This document shows positions 1 to 10,045 of a stretch of 64,000 nt of DNA, one piece after another; positions within the stretch are counted from its first letter, which is position 1; each line of letters begins with the position of its first letter. The notes beneath the pieces were generated by a model. That model was not told the origin of the DNA and ran no database searches. It was given only the letters and a program-made list of their open reading frames with translations. Source of the stretch: Isoetes taiwanensis (lineage: Eukaryota > Streptophyta > Lycopodiopsida > Isoetales > Isoetaceae); the NCBI GenBank assembly GCA_021234155.1, contig JAJEKV010000272.1:250001-314000 (forward strand), given 5' to 3'. Made by a program: the position numbers and the translations under genes.

Positions 1-119
1 CACTTAATTATGTATATACACTCATAATTGTACCAATAAGAAAGACAGTAAAAACAAAGTACTCAAGTGCAATGAACAAAAACTTTGATACATATATTCA
101 TAACTGGAGAATTTGTACA

Positions 120-2369
120 TCAATCAAAGTCTGTATCAACAATGGGCCAGTCGAGAGGCCAATAACATGATGGCAGTTTCTCCATTCCTTGCTCCATATA
201 TTGACTAAATTTAGGCAGCAGAGCACCCAAGTTGCTGCCATAGTTTGCCAGCAAAATCTGTTCCACCTGCTCTGATACGCTATCTGCTGCATTAGTTTGG
301 ATGCTCTTTCATATAAACTATACCATCTTCAGCCATTTTGAATCCATTAAGCCATGGAATAAGCTCCATGACAAGCAATCTGTCGCCAGCTAATATCGGT
401 GTCCAAGAGAAAGGACATATGTAGCTTCCTGCAGGATTCAGAGTGGATTTGTATCTTTCGTCGTCGATCAGAACTGTATTTCCATAGTACTCTGGGTACT
501 CTTTCTATACCACAATTGAGAAAACACATTGATAATTACACAATTATTATTTGCACAGGTGTAAGTGAGACAAAAAAAAACATTTTTTCATTATTTATTG
601 AGTACAAAGAAGCTCGGAGCATGGCTCACACAAAACTGTAATTTACAAACAAGTCAAAGAGACTATCTACCCTGTGTAGGAACAACTGTTTGTATATTCA
701 TCTCGCCTTCTACAATTAATGCCTCCATTAGATGATCCCTCCGTGACTTGGCATAGGCATCAGTGAACCAACTGGGTGTCATCTGCATGGTGCACAAGTA
801 TTAGAGGACTATACCAACAAATAACTAATAGGAAAATAACATGTTCTACTTACAAAAATGGAGCTTGGCTGTGCAGCAACCATGGCATCTATGAATTTGT
901 GCATGTAAGCCACAATATACATGCAAGGGTTGCTGGTACTAGTTTCTGGCACTTTAGGACAGAAGACAAGAGCATCAAAGTTCTTCCTACCATGGCTTAA
1001 GTTGTTGGATCCCAGCATCATGTTATTGATCACAAGCTTATAAAACCTGCAAAATTGCAATGTGAGAATAAACAAAGCATAAGAAATTGCAAGATGAGAA
1101 TAATCAAATCAGAAAAAACAAAACAGAAACTCATACTTACTTCTGGACCACTTTAGCATCGGGTACATAGCCTTTGACAGGAGAGAGGATCTGTATACTT
1201 GGGCTAGCTATAGATGGAAAAGTGCTTTTCAATGGACCAGCAAGCACAAGTATTGCCAATGCCACATTTGGGCCTTGCAGAATTGGAACAAATATGTATT
1301 GGCATCTTGCAATCAAAATGCCATCTAGCCCTTCCTTTATGTTAGTGTTCTCTGCATCTGCCCCCCCTGTTCTTGAGGGAATTCATAAAATTCGGAACAT
1401 GCGGTCGTAACATAAAAACTTGTGTTTTCAATCGGGGATGAAAAAGCGACTACAAAGATACCGCACAAAAATCAGAATACATATTAATACATAAGATGAG
1501 TGACTTAGGGAATGAAATAACATAAATATGTTGAAATGCTAGCTTACCTCCTATAGACATCTACCATCTTAGAGGTCAAGTCCAGCTTCCAGCAGAACTC
1601 GTCAACATCACTTTGAAAGACAGAGGGTGCAGGCTTAGGAGGACAGTCCCTATAAGGAGTGAATGGAACCAACCTTTTCGGTCCGGTCCACTAAAAGCGT
1701 ACAAAGGAAACAAAAAGCATTAGCAAAAGAATATATCTATTGTAATCAATTGTATATTACTCACCTTGTTTTTCATCATAAAAAGGCATCTCTCGTGGAT
1801 TGCTTTGCACCTTCTTTGTTATCACATCAATATCTGCTTGTAGGTCCTCCTCTTCATCTTCCGGTTCTGACTCAACAGGATCATTTTTCTTCACGGCCTG
1901 TGATCGTGTCCTATGTACAAAAAAAATGTGGTTAATTATCATAAATCTGACATGTTTAACAAAATTAGCCCATCTTGCACATACCTCTTTCTTGGTGGTG
2001 GTGGCACTTTTTTGCCTGGAGATTTTCTTTTCGGAGGACATTTTTTTTGTTGCTAGAGATTTTGCCTGTTTTTTGCCTCTTGGAGTTACATCACCAGCAT
2101 TCTTTTGCCTCCTCTTTGGAGTGGACTCAACTACCAACTCAACTTCCTCTTCCCTGCACTCTCTTGGGTTAAAATCTGGATCTGTGTCCATTGCTTCCGT
2201 GCATGTAGCACAGAGGCGGCACCTGCCGGATGATCTTTGAGACAGAAGCTGAATCTTTCTTAGGAGCTTCTCCAATTACTAATTTAGCACTTGGTGATGA
2301 AAGTGTTTCTGTTGGAGCAGTCAGTGAAGGCTCTGCACCTGCAACTGCTTTAGCTTTCTCAACTGCCAT
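120..2369 (-). pseudogene. Decayed multi-exon gene, Ulp1/C48 protease-like core
   Basis: Reading the minus strand from 2369 down, an Ala/Ser/Pro-rich and then Lys/Arg- and Glu-rich segment (TPKRRQK, TRSQAVKK) is followed by exons with good GT-AG borders: about 1918-1765 (ends at GTGAGT), 1690-1553 (WTGPKRLVPFTPYRD start, donor GTAAGC), about 1425-1141 (donor GTAAGT), about 1048-857 (FYKLVINNMM start, donor GTAAGT) and about 505-120. The exon at 1425-1141 carries IFVPILQGPNVALAILVL and the next one CMYIVAYMHKFIDA. These resemble the His-Trp strand and the Asp-Cys-Gly helix of Ulp1-type SUMO peptidases, but His-Trp reads Asn-Val and Asp-Cys-Gly reads Pro-Cys-Met, so no activity is expected. A run of seven G near 1365 shifts the frame, and another shift lies near 310. 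The Ulp1 link is tentative; transposon-captured Ulp1 domains are common in plants. Confidence 0.4.
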
Positions 2370-2667
2370 CCTCTCTATTTCCTCAACTTCACTTTGCCAT
2401 GTTGAAGGGCATCATTGCGGATGGTTCTATTACCAAAGACTTTGTAAATGTCATTGGTGATCCGGTTTGGAAGGTTTTGGTCTCTCTGATTTGGTCTGCA
2501 TATGGTCAATAAAATCTGTAAAGAGAGTCGATGCAGATGGCTCAAGAACATCAGCCATGAAAGGTGCTTCTGGGATAGGAACAACCTCATCTGCAAACAA
2601 ACAAATGATCTAAATGTCAATATAAAAGAACATGAAAACAGAACTTAAACAATGAGAAATATCAGGT

Positions 2668-3090
2668 ACATTCTGCTTCAACATGTACATTTCATGTACA
2701 TAAAATGTACCAAATGTACGTAACTACATTTAACTGTGGCCAAGTGTGCATGTAATGTACCTCAATGTACATAGATGTACCTCAATGCACCCAGATGTAC
2801 CCAGATGTACATCAGATGTACCCAGGTATCCAGTTAGGGAATGTAGATCTATGCCCAAAAAAAGCACATATATGTAAAAAATGCACATACTTATGAATCC
2901 ATCTACAGATGCACTCTAAAAATAAATGCATGTATATCTATTTGCAGATGTAGACTCCATTAGATACATGTACAACTGATACATCTGCAGTCCAAGCTCA
3001 AAAATAAAAGCATCAATAAACAAGCAAATATATGCCTATGTACCTCTGCTTACAGATGTACACTAAAAGTTATACATGTAAAAGGAATAG
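2668..3090. repeat. TGTAC-rich degenerate short repeat tract
   Basis: Between the two decayed genes the hexamer ATGTAC or its variants recur roughly every 9-14 bases (for example cctcaatgtacatagatgtac around 2760-2785, then cccagatgtac units to 2825), thinning out to about 3090. It is a loose, imperfect tandem array with no open frame. It could be an old minisatellite. Confidence 0.55.
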
Positions 3091-3197
3091 CAATGCATTG
3101 AAAGCCATACATATAGAACTATGCAGATTACAATAACAAATATGAATTAATTAAATTAATTGAGAGCAATGCATGCCTTTCACAGCAGGGAACCAAG

Positions 3198-4490
3198 CTA
3201 GATTCGAATGCCCTCATCCCAGATGCAACCTTTTATGCAATTCTGTTTTTCATGGACCAGATAACACAAGCAGAAGAGGCAATAAGCATCTCTGCATGGA
3301 GCTAGCAGCAACAAACCAAATTTGCCAAAATCTTGGCCACAACAGGTACATGAACTGAATGTGATGAACTGCTCTATAGAAGTAGCTCCTATAGGGTAGG
3401 GCCTCGGATGCAGAACTATAGGCCTTGCTCTCCCCATGAAATCCAAAATCTGTGAATGCCTTTGCTGAACCAATTCAATGCAATTAAGTTTTTCCTTTGC
3501 TTGTTCAATTGAGATTTCATGCCTTTCAATTTCTTTAGTTGCTTCCTGCAAACCAATTTCTAGCTTAGAAGAGTGCTGCTCTTTCTCATGTCTACTCATA
3601 ACCAAGTCTTCCAACTTGTACTTCGACACTCCGAAGCTAACTTGATTTCCAGCAGGATCCTGGGACAATTTGTCAAATTCCAATTTTGTCTCATCTATTT
3701 TCTGGGAAATCTGCTGCAGATCTTCAGATAGCATATCCTTTCTACCCTCAATCCGGCTGATGACCTTCAATGCATCTCTCTTTTTTTCTTCCAGTGCTTT
3801 TACTTCATTCAATAGGTTAGTTTTCTCCTCCGACCCATGCTTAAGTAACTACTTTATTGTGTCAACATCTGATCTAGAATAACCCAGAGCTCTAATATTC
3901 TGCTGCAATACGGTGTCCTGTTTGATATTTGAGGATTTACCTGTTGTAGGGTCCTCTGTAATTTCTGAAGTTTTGGCAAGATCTTTGGCGGTCCTAGCCA
4001 CGTCCATCCAATCAACAAGCCGTCCCTTCAAGTGAAGAGCAAATGCTCTGGCAAAATAAGTAGAAATATAATGGTTTGTAACCTGTTTCTTGCCATAAAC
4101 CAATTCATAATATTTAAAAAATTCATCTTTCCATGCATTCTAGATTCTCCCTTCCTTTTTTGGAGCTTCACCCTATACCTTGTTCATAACCATCTCTAGG
4201 TTGGGTATGTGGGCCTCTGCATGTTTATCACGGAGATCTTTGGCTTGGATCACATCAGAACACAAACATAAACTCCTTGGAGGTAAGATTCCACTGTCGG
4301 AAGCACTGGCTTCTTGCTTGGGCTGTGGTGATGAGCAAGCACTGATCTGGGGGCGTTTTGGGGCCGTAGCTAGATGAAGAATTCGTGATCGGATGTGACG
4401 TCCCCTACTCATATACGGTGCACTTACCGTATACAAACAGGAGTTCATCCCCCATACCAGCTCCATGCTAATATAGGAACCATCATTCAA
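3198..4490 (-). pseudogene. Coiled-coil protein with Cys-rich C-terminus, copy A
   Basis: One frame, with a few stops, runs from about 4490 down to 3198. In order it shows a low-complexity head, a conserved-looking block (DEFFKYYELVYGKKQ, then FALHLKGRLVDWMD, about 4130-3990), a long heptad-rich coiled coil (about 3820-3440) and a Cys-rich tail (CTCCGQDF, then APCRDAYCLFC, about 3360-3250) that looks like a degraded RING or treble-clef finger. TAG codons near 4176, 4140 and 3852 interrupt it, so it is probably a dead copy. The same block occurs at 45958-46325, which argues for a repeated, transposon-borne family. I do not recognise a named family and assign no function. Confidence 0.5.
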
Positions 4491-4673
4491 TTAAATTGGG
4501 ATTATGTCTTAATTTTGGGATAAATTTCATATTGCATGTTTTTAGTAGCATATTCAAATTCACACATTTCACCTCAAAATTATGAAAACGTAATATCATG
4601 TTATTTACAAAATAGTCAATATTTCACAATATAGCACCATATCATAAAAACGTGATAACAAAAATTTACATAG
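4491..4673. other. AT-rich gap between decayed genes
   Basis: No coding frame is visible. The left edge (4476-4507) is nearly the reverse complement of 15106-15140, so a dispersed repeat probably has a border here. Confidence 0.4.
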
Positions 4674-5614
4674 TTATTCAACTTTCTTCAAGCATCCCCA
4701 ATTCTCGCAATTCTCGCATTCTCGCAATTCTCGTATTGTAATTCTCGCATTTCTAGCTGGAATAGTGTTTGGAGTCCATGAGTACAAAACACTTTCATAG
4801 TCTAGCCAAAGATCAGGATCACTCGAATTTCTCCTCCATCTCTTTGTCCAACAATCTGAGTACCTTTCTTTATCCGATACGTTGGTCAACTGATGCACTG
4901 GACACCACCATTCTACCCGCACATGGTTGAAGTTAATATTACCTTCTTCTTTGCATTCCAAGTCAGTGGAAGGTTCATAAGCATCCATGCCTAGAAACTT
5001 TGGCCTATTGTTCTTAGGACCAACATAGTGTTCTTAGGACCAACATAGTGCTTGCGAATGCTACTTACAGTGTCATCAACATCCTCAGCACCTGCTAAGG
5101 TCTTCCACCTAGTTTTAAGCAACCACCCTTCTTTCAATTCATCTGAGGATATGTCTATCTCCCCCAACAGGTTAATCACCTTCTCCCAGTAAGCCACCAA
5201 GGCACGGTTGGTGTCATCTGGATTGGTTTGCCAATGCTTTATATAGTCCTGGATTCCTTCCTTAGTCAATCCCAATTGCTTCACTTCTTCAGTAGGTTTT
5301 AGAGCTTTTGGTTGACCTAGAGGTATCATAGGCTTGCCATTCTCATCTCTACGCCATATTTCCTCCCCTCCTCTCCACTCATCCTCTGAAGGTCTCATCT
5401 TCCATTGGAAGATTGGAATCCCATCTCCCACCCAAAAAGTGAACTGCAGAGGCCTGGAATGACCTTCAAGATCCAATGTATAACCATCCACAAAGCTCTT
5501 CCAATCGGGCACTTCTTCTATGAGAGAAGCTATAGAGTTTGCAGTAGTGCATTCATGCAAGATTTCCATTAGCCTAGGAAAGTTGGTCCTTTGTCTGGCT
5601 GCTTCATTATACAA
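4674..5614 (-). pseudogene. DUF7869-type protein, C-terminal blocks
   Basis: From 5614 to 4991 an open frame encodes a domain with LQFTFWVGDGIPIFQWKM and a Trp/Glu-rich linker; from 4988 to 4674 a second frame gives HVRVEWWCPVHQLT and DYESVLYSWTPNTI, the usual C-terminal signature of this family. The two frames are separated only by an exact 20-bp tandem duplication at 5011-5050. Because 20 is not a multiple of three, the duplication alone accounts for the shift. The first frame has no convincing ATG at its upstream end (TTG at 5614), as expected for an internal piece. Confidence 0.6.
5011..5050. repeat. Exact 20-bp tandem duplication breaking the frame
   Basis: The 20-mer ttcttaggaccaacatagtg stands at 5011-5030 and again, identical, at 5031-5050. 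It lies inside the coding remnant and changes the frame by two bases. The perfect identity suggests a recent event compared with the surrounding decay. Confidence 0.95.
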
Positions 5615-5704
5615 CTATATTTGCCAAATAATGCATCCACATCCTCATGGGTATGCGGGGCATAAGAAACCCTAAATTAACTCTTTCAAATATCCCCACG
5701 GTTG

Positions 5705-5896
5705 TTAAGTAGGATAGGAAAGAAAACATCCACTGTTCTTATTTTGGCCAAAAGCACAATTATCAAGTTGCAAGAGAAACCTTTTGGGTAGATCTTGAGG
5801 TCTAGCACGTGAAATTGAAGCTCCAACATGTTGATTAGACCCATGCTTCCTAAACCTTGCCTTCTTTGAACTTTTCAATATTGTTAGGGTTTCCAT
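5705..5896 (-). pseudogene. DUF7869-type LQLDN core block
   Basis: The segment contains DLPKRFLLQLDNCAF followed by NKNSG. This is the most diagnostic motif of the family (leucine-glutamine-leucine-aspartate-asparagine followed by an acidic or Gly residue and Asn-Lys-Asn). The Asp is thought to be a metal ligand. The frame closes soon after, and the expected downstream His/Asp-rich motif is not visible, so the core is disrupted. Confidence 0.55.
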
Positions 5897-5982
5897 CTAA
5901 CAATGCTCTATGTAGTGCCCGGCTAGTCTGTGAGGGTCCTGGAGGTGACCATTGTATCCATTTTCATAGTTTCTCAAACACC

Positions 5983-6740
5983 TCATGATACTCCCAATAT
6001 GAAAATCGGACCATCACTCCACAACTCCAAACTAAAATGGCCATAGTAGGTTTGAATCCGCCCATGCAAGATTGCCCGATCATTGAGATCTGTAAAGGGT
6101 ATGATCTTCCACATGACTTTGGTATGTACTTGAATTGTGGAAGACAAGTCTTTGCTGGTCCATCTTGTCATGTATAATACATAAATAGTTATTGGGTTCC
6201 AATGGGATAAAGTCCTCCACATCCAATAACATGATCTACATGATAGTTGGTCAGTCATATGGTCCTTCATATGCTCCCTTATACTAGCCCTTTGACTAGG
6301 TTGCACAGTCTTATCAAGAGTCTCCTTCAACTTAGCACATAAATTGCACTTTGCAAAGTTGTTTGAAGTTGCTATGGTGACATGATTGAAATGCTTCTTC
6401 CATAACCTACTAAAGCTAGGTTGGGATATTGGAAGAATTCCCAATTCTCGAAGTAGGGAATTCACTTCTTCCAAAAATACTCTTTTGAGTACAATGTGAT
6501 GGCAACCTCTTCTCAACAACCGCTCTTCCCTTTTCATCCCTTCGCTTTTGTGTGACTCTGCATTGAAATCAATATATTTTTCAAAATATCTCCTGGCAGC
6601 CAAGATCCTAGCTGTTGGTCTCAACAAACCATTATTTCCATGTAAAGCAATCCCGTTTCCCCTCACTTGTTTTTTTTGCCAATTATGCCATGAGGAAGTT
6701 GGAATTGCATGGATATTCTCGCCATGCTTTTGGACATATC
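5983..6740 (-). pseudogene. DUF7869-type N-terminal zinc block
   Basis: An open stretch from about 6740 to 5983 includes GNGIALHGNNG, then LPISQPSFSRLWKKHFNHV and KCNLCAKLKETLD, then a helix starting REHMKDHM. In this family the SF-RLW--HF and C--C motifs precede the catalytic core. After about 6200 the residues stop resembling the family (a frameshift near the Tyr/Trp-rich part), so the block is broken before it reaches the LQLDN motif. Confidence 0.6.
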
Positions 6741-6963
6741 CATTTGCCTAGCAAAGGGTATCTTTTTCATTTGAGTTTCTTTCATCCCGAAGTGCATGCT
6801 TTCAAGATTGTGTACATGTAGGTCCTCCTCTCATCAATGATTGTACTCTTGAAAAGTGGCTCTTGCTTCCACCAATTGTTCTATTGTAAAGAATTGCATA
6901 CAAGCACTCCAACAACAACTGAGCCCCTAACCTTCACCATTGTCTCACGTTTGGTGTCACTAA

Positions 6964-7489
6964 TCAACTTGGCTCTTTTGCTGGGATAATGTCCGCAACT
7001 GCTACTTCTCCCCTTTTGCCTAGGTTTAGAGTTCCAACTGCCAATGGATCAATATCAAGATAGTCATTGTCCCCAACAACCTCAGGCTCTGGAAAAATAT
7101 AATCCTCCACAAATTGAACACTACTTATAGGCCATGCCATGATGCAAGGAACCTCCAATTGCTTGACACAACCAAAACATTCCTTGTCACCCAAACCTTT
7201 ACCTTTCCAGTTGTCTTCCAACATCTAAATTGCAATACCAATATTGTCTTCCCCTAGCCTTTCATCATTAATGACTTGGACTGGGGATCTGCTAGCACAA
7301 TGACTCCTTGGCCTACTATTTCCTTGTTGCACTTGTGCATGATTCTCACCTTCTTGTTCCTCCATTGCACCCTACTATAGAGGACTAATTGTTTTTCTTC
7401 AATATTCTTGCTAGAAGTTGGTTTTTCATTGATATTGCTATTTTCAATATGTTGCACACCATCTTGAGTTGGAGAGGCACCATTGACCT
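6964..7489 (-). pseudogene. Upstream exons of the DUF7869-type element
   Basis: A probable acceptor (caatttgcctag) at about 7490 starts a frame with RVQWRNKKVRIMHK and GQGVIVLADPQSKSLMM; after stops a second piece (7224-6964) gives ECFGCVKQLEVPCIMAWP and an acidic stretch. These fit the N-terminal part of the same protein by position and composition only. The piece between 6741 and 6963 is in no clear frame. Confidence 0.4.
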
Positions 7490-7787
7490 AGGCAAATTGC
7501 ACCCTTTTTAGTCAATGAGTAGGAAAAAATTATTACACCATAAGATAAGAAAAGTACGTACATTTATGGAATATGTAGAGGTAAATCAAATTTTTTTAAA
7601 AGCAAGAAATTCTTTGGAAATAGGTTTAATATAATAATAACAATGGATGTAAACGAAATCATTTAAAACAAGAATTTTCGTGGCAACAACAAGGAAATGA
7701 CATTTATATAAATATATCCAAATTTTAATTATCGAAAATTTGGATATATGATTACGAAAAGACATATAACTGATAAGGTAGACGTGA
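7490..7787. other. AT-rich spacer
   Basis: Nothing coding is seen. A short inverted repeat (aaattttaa / ttcgaaaatttgg with atatatcca / tggatatat) lies near 7706-7750 and could form a small hairpin. Confidence 0.4.
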
Positions 7788-7960
7788 GAATTTATTATCC
7801 ATAATAATATGCCCTAGATGATATAGCTAGCGGGAATTTCGTACGCCTGGCGTGTTATTTGAGGCAATCAATTATTCACGCTAATTTCTAATTAACCCTA
7901 TATAAATCCGGTTCACGCTCTCAAGCTCCATTCCTTCCAATTTTTTTTTCTCTGCCCGCC
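7788..7960 (+). promoter_or_regulatory. Promoter module 1, palindrome plus TATA box
   Basis: In order: gtgagaatttatt near 7788, a GCGGGAA block at 7829, a 12-base match to the CACGCCAGGCGTG palindrome family (acgcctggcgtg, 7843-7854), the shared block caatcaattattcacgctaa (about 7865-7884), a TATA box TATATAAAT at 7899-7907, then cacgctctcaa and a pyrimidine-rich leader up to the ATG at 7961. The same order recurs at 8937-9115, so this is a duplicated, probably functional-in-origin promoter. Confidence 0.7.
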
Positions 7961-8430
7961 ATGAAGCGTTCGGCCTCAGCGTCAAACCTTCATGAAGAAC
8001 CCGAGGTCTCCTCAAAAAGACGTCGGGTTGAAGAACCCCCTCTGTTCCCCCCCTGATTGATTTTTTGTCCCAATTCTCCTCTGATTCCGATTAAGAGGAT
8101 GAAGAGGAGGAAGAGGAGGAGTTGGAGGAAGAGGAGGAGATGGATTCTCAAGAATTCATGACCGCTCTGCTTCAGGGTTGGCTTGACCCTGAAACAGAGA
8201 ATGAATTCTCTGAAGCCGAGTTGGAGGAGGAGGAGGAGGAGGAGGAGGAGGAGGAGGAGGAGGGAAGAAGATTAGAAGAAGGTCGAGAATTCGACCAATT
8301 TTACAATGGTTGCGGGATGAGCGAGGTTTGCATGGCTGCCTCTTTTCTTTTCTAATGCACCTTTCTTTCTCTTTTCTTTTCTAACCTCTCTTTCTTCTTT
8401 CTTGCAGACATGGAAGAACAGTGATGTAGA
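7961..8430 (+). pseudogene. Acidic nuclear-type protein, two exons, frame-broken
   Basis: The ATG at 7961 lies about 55 bases after a TATA box and starts MKRSASASNLHEEPE and SSKRRRVEEPP, a basic nuclear-localisation-like cluster. The frame closes at a run of seven C near 8050; one base of shift there brings in LIDFLSQFSSDSD, a TAA, and then a very Glu-rich region (8100-8270) with MDSQEFMTALLQGWLDPETE. A probable donor (GAG|GTTTGC near 8323) and a T/C-rich intron ending tttcttgcag (about 8406) lead to TWKNSDVDPGWP. No family is recognised. The single homopolymer shift could be a real mutation or an assembly error. Confidence 0.45.
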
Positions 8431-8936
8431 TCCTGGGTGGCCCTCTTTTTTTTTTTTTTCGGACACGCCTACGGGCATTTTTTTCTGTGATATTTTGGAA
8501 AGCCTTCGGGCATCTACTTACAAGCCATTCTTGGCATCTGTACATATCAATTTTGAATGAAATCAAATAGTTTTCTTTACAAACTTTTTTTCTTTTTTTT
8601 TTTTTCTTCAAAGCTTTTTTTCTATACATAAAAATATTTTGAATGAAATCAAACTGTTTTCTCCAAGCATTTTGTCTCCAAAGTGTTTTCTCTAAAATTT
8701 TGTCTCTGCATTTGTCTCAACAAAGTCTCGGGAACACTATAAATCAACCACATAAGAAATCTCTGATTCATCACAGCAGTATAGGAAATTTTTCTATACG
8801 ACCTAAAACAATTCCCCAACTCAACAAGTCATTTTTTAGCCTTGATAATTTTGCCTTTAAAATCATTTTTAATTTAGCCTATATAAAATTTCGAAATTCT
8901 TTTTTTTTTCGAATGCAATAAATGGAATAAAATGCC
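8431..8936. other. T-rich spacer without genes
   Basis: Several T runs and a GAATGAAATCAAA(C/T) sequence present twice (about 8556 and 8641) suggest a small duplication. No supported coding frame. Confidence 0.4.
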
Positions 8937-9130
8937 GTGAGAATTTATTGCATAAAATGCAATATTCTCCATATATACCATATACATGTCATATTGGCGG
9001 GAAGACCGTATGCCAGGCGTGTTAATTCAAGCAATCAATTATTCACGCTAATTTATTTCTAATTATGCTTATATAAATTCATTTCACGCTCTCAAAGTTC
9101 CTACAATTTCTTCCTTTCTTCATACGATTT
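8937..9130 (+). promoter_or_regulatory. Promoter module 2, homologous to module 1
   Basis: It repeats the order of the 7788-7960 module: cgtgagaatttatt (8936), GGCGGGAA (8996), a palindrome half-match atgccaggcgtg (9010-9021), caatcaattattcacgctaa (about 9031-9050), TATATAAAT (9070-9078) and cacgctctcaaa. Palindrome-to-TATA spacing is about 60 here and 56 in module 1. Downstream, a leader reaches a good donor CTTG|GTGAGC near 9178, so the first exon of this unit may be non-coding. Confidence 0.65.
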
Positions 9131-10040
9131 GCCGGTTGCGCTTCAGCTGTGTTTGCATCCGCCCTCCTAAAATCTTGGTGAGCATATTTCTTTTCAGCAA
9201 TGTTAGATGTTTAGTTTCGGCAATTCCTAACTTACTAAAAGACTCCGCCTTTTGTTCTGTAGCATCTGTAGCAGAGGACATCGGAGGCTCAGAATTAAAA
9301 CCAAAAGCAGAGGACTAAGGTCCGCTGAATCCAAAAAGCCTCTAATTAAAACCAAAAGCAAAGTCCTCTATTCTTGAATCCTTCCACCCCTCTAACTCAA
9401 GGTTAGTTTTCATTTAGTTTTAAGTCAAGATCTCAATGGTGTTTAATCCAAGAAGACAAGCTTTTTGCATTTGCTTTCGGGGTAGAGGGAAGGCATGATG
9501 TTTATGAAAACCACAATAGTTTTTTATAAACTTCATCTGCTTCTTTTTGTTTCGAGTAAATTCTTGAGTTTCTCTTCCTGAATTAATCATGCTATTGCGT
9601 GCAAGTTTCTATTATGAATAATAAGTGTAGTAGAAAGCATTAGAAAAATCTCAAAGATAATATTTGAAACACGCTAAGCGTGTTCTGAATACATGCTAAC
9701 CTTAGCCTTGAATATGAATACTGCTTGCATTCAACAGAGAGGGAAAAAAAAACACAGACAGAGATAGATAAGTAAATAGATAAAGGCCAGGCAACGTGTA
9801 AATAATTGCCCGGCCTTTATCTATTTACTTATCTATCTGCATCTTTTTCTCCCTCTGGCTGAATGCTACCGAAAGCGTATAGTTTTTCCTATATAGCAAT
9901 TTACACGCTGAGCGTGCAAACAATTTTATCCCTAGTTTCAACTTTTAAGTTAAAACACGCGTGTCTCTTAGTTTCTAAGTTTATAAATAAATAAATATAA
10001 CACGCCGGACGTGAATACCGATACTCCGCCACTTTCTATT
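9131..10040 (+). other. Leader and intron-like region with palindrome sites
   Basis: After the donor near 9178 the sequence is intron-like. It holds palindrome-family sites at 9670-9682 (cacgctaagcgtg), 9904-9916 (cacgctgagcgtg) and 10001-10013 (cacgccggacgtg), and a long hairpin (separate entry). No supported coding frame. Confidence 0.4.
9724..9870. repeat. Long imperfect hairpin (fold-back, MITE-like)
   Basis: The inner arms are nearly perfect: gatagataagtaaatagata then aaaggcc-ggcaa on the left (about 9762-9794) pair with ttgcccggccttt and tatctatttacttatctatc on the right (about 9806-9838). Outer arms extend the pairing with mismatches (gcattcaacagagaggga with tccctctggctgaatgc). The loop is about 11 bases. 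It could be a fold-back MITE or a small-RNA precursor. Confidence 0.8.
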
Positions 10041-10045
10041 GATAG

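Larger units (their letters stand above)
4674..7489 (-). mobile_element. Decayed transposon with DUF7869-type protein
   Basis: Five to six collinear minus-strand blocks, in order from 7489 to 4674, match the layout I know from DUF7869 proteins found in repetitive elements of plants and other eukaryotes: an N-terminal segment, a block with a CNLC zinc-type motif, an LQLDN block, a variable block, and a C-terminal VRVEWWCP block. The blocks are separated by frameshifts and stops. Family knowledge, not this sequence, suggests that the LQLDN and later acidic motifs belong to an RNase-H-like (DDE-type) fold. I see no terminal repeats, so the ends given are only those of the coding remnant. The sub-blocks are listed separately. 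Confidence 0.6.

Noticed and set aside
1800-2240. Ser/Phe-rich plus-strand frame
   Set aside because: It is the antisense of the spliced, Lys/Glu-rich minus-strand exons, which have good intron borders.
8122-8480. Lys-rich minus-strand frames opposite the acidic protein
   Set aside because: Antisense of T/C-rich intron and Glu codons; composition artefact.
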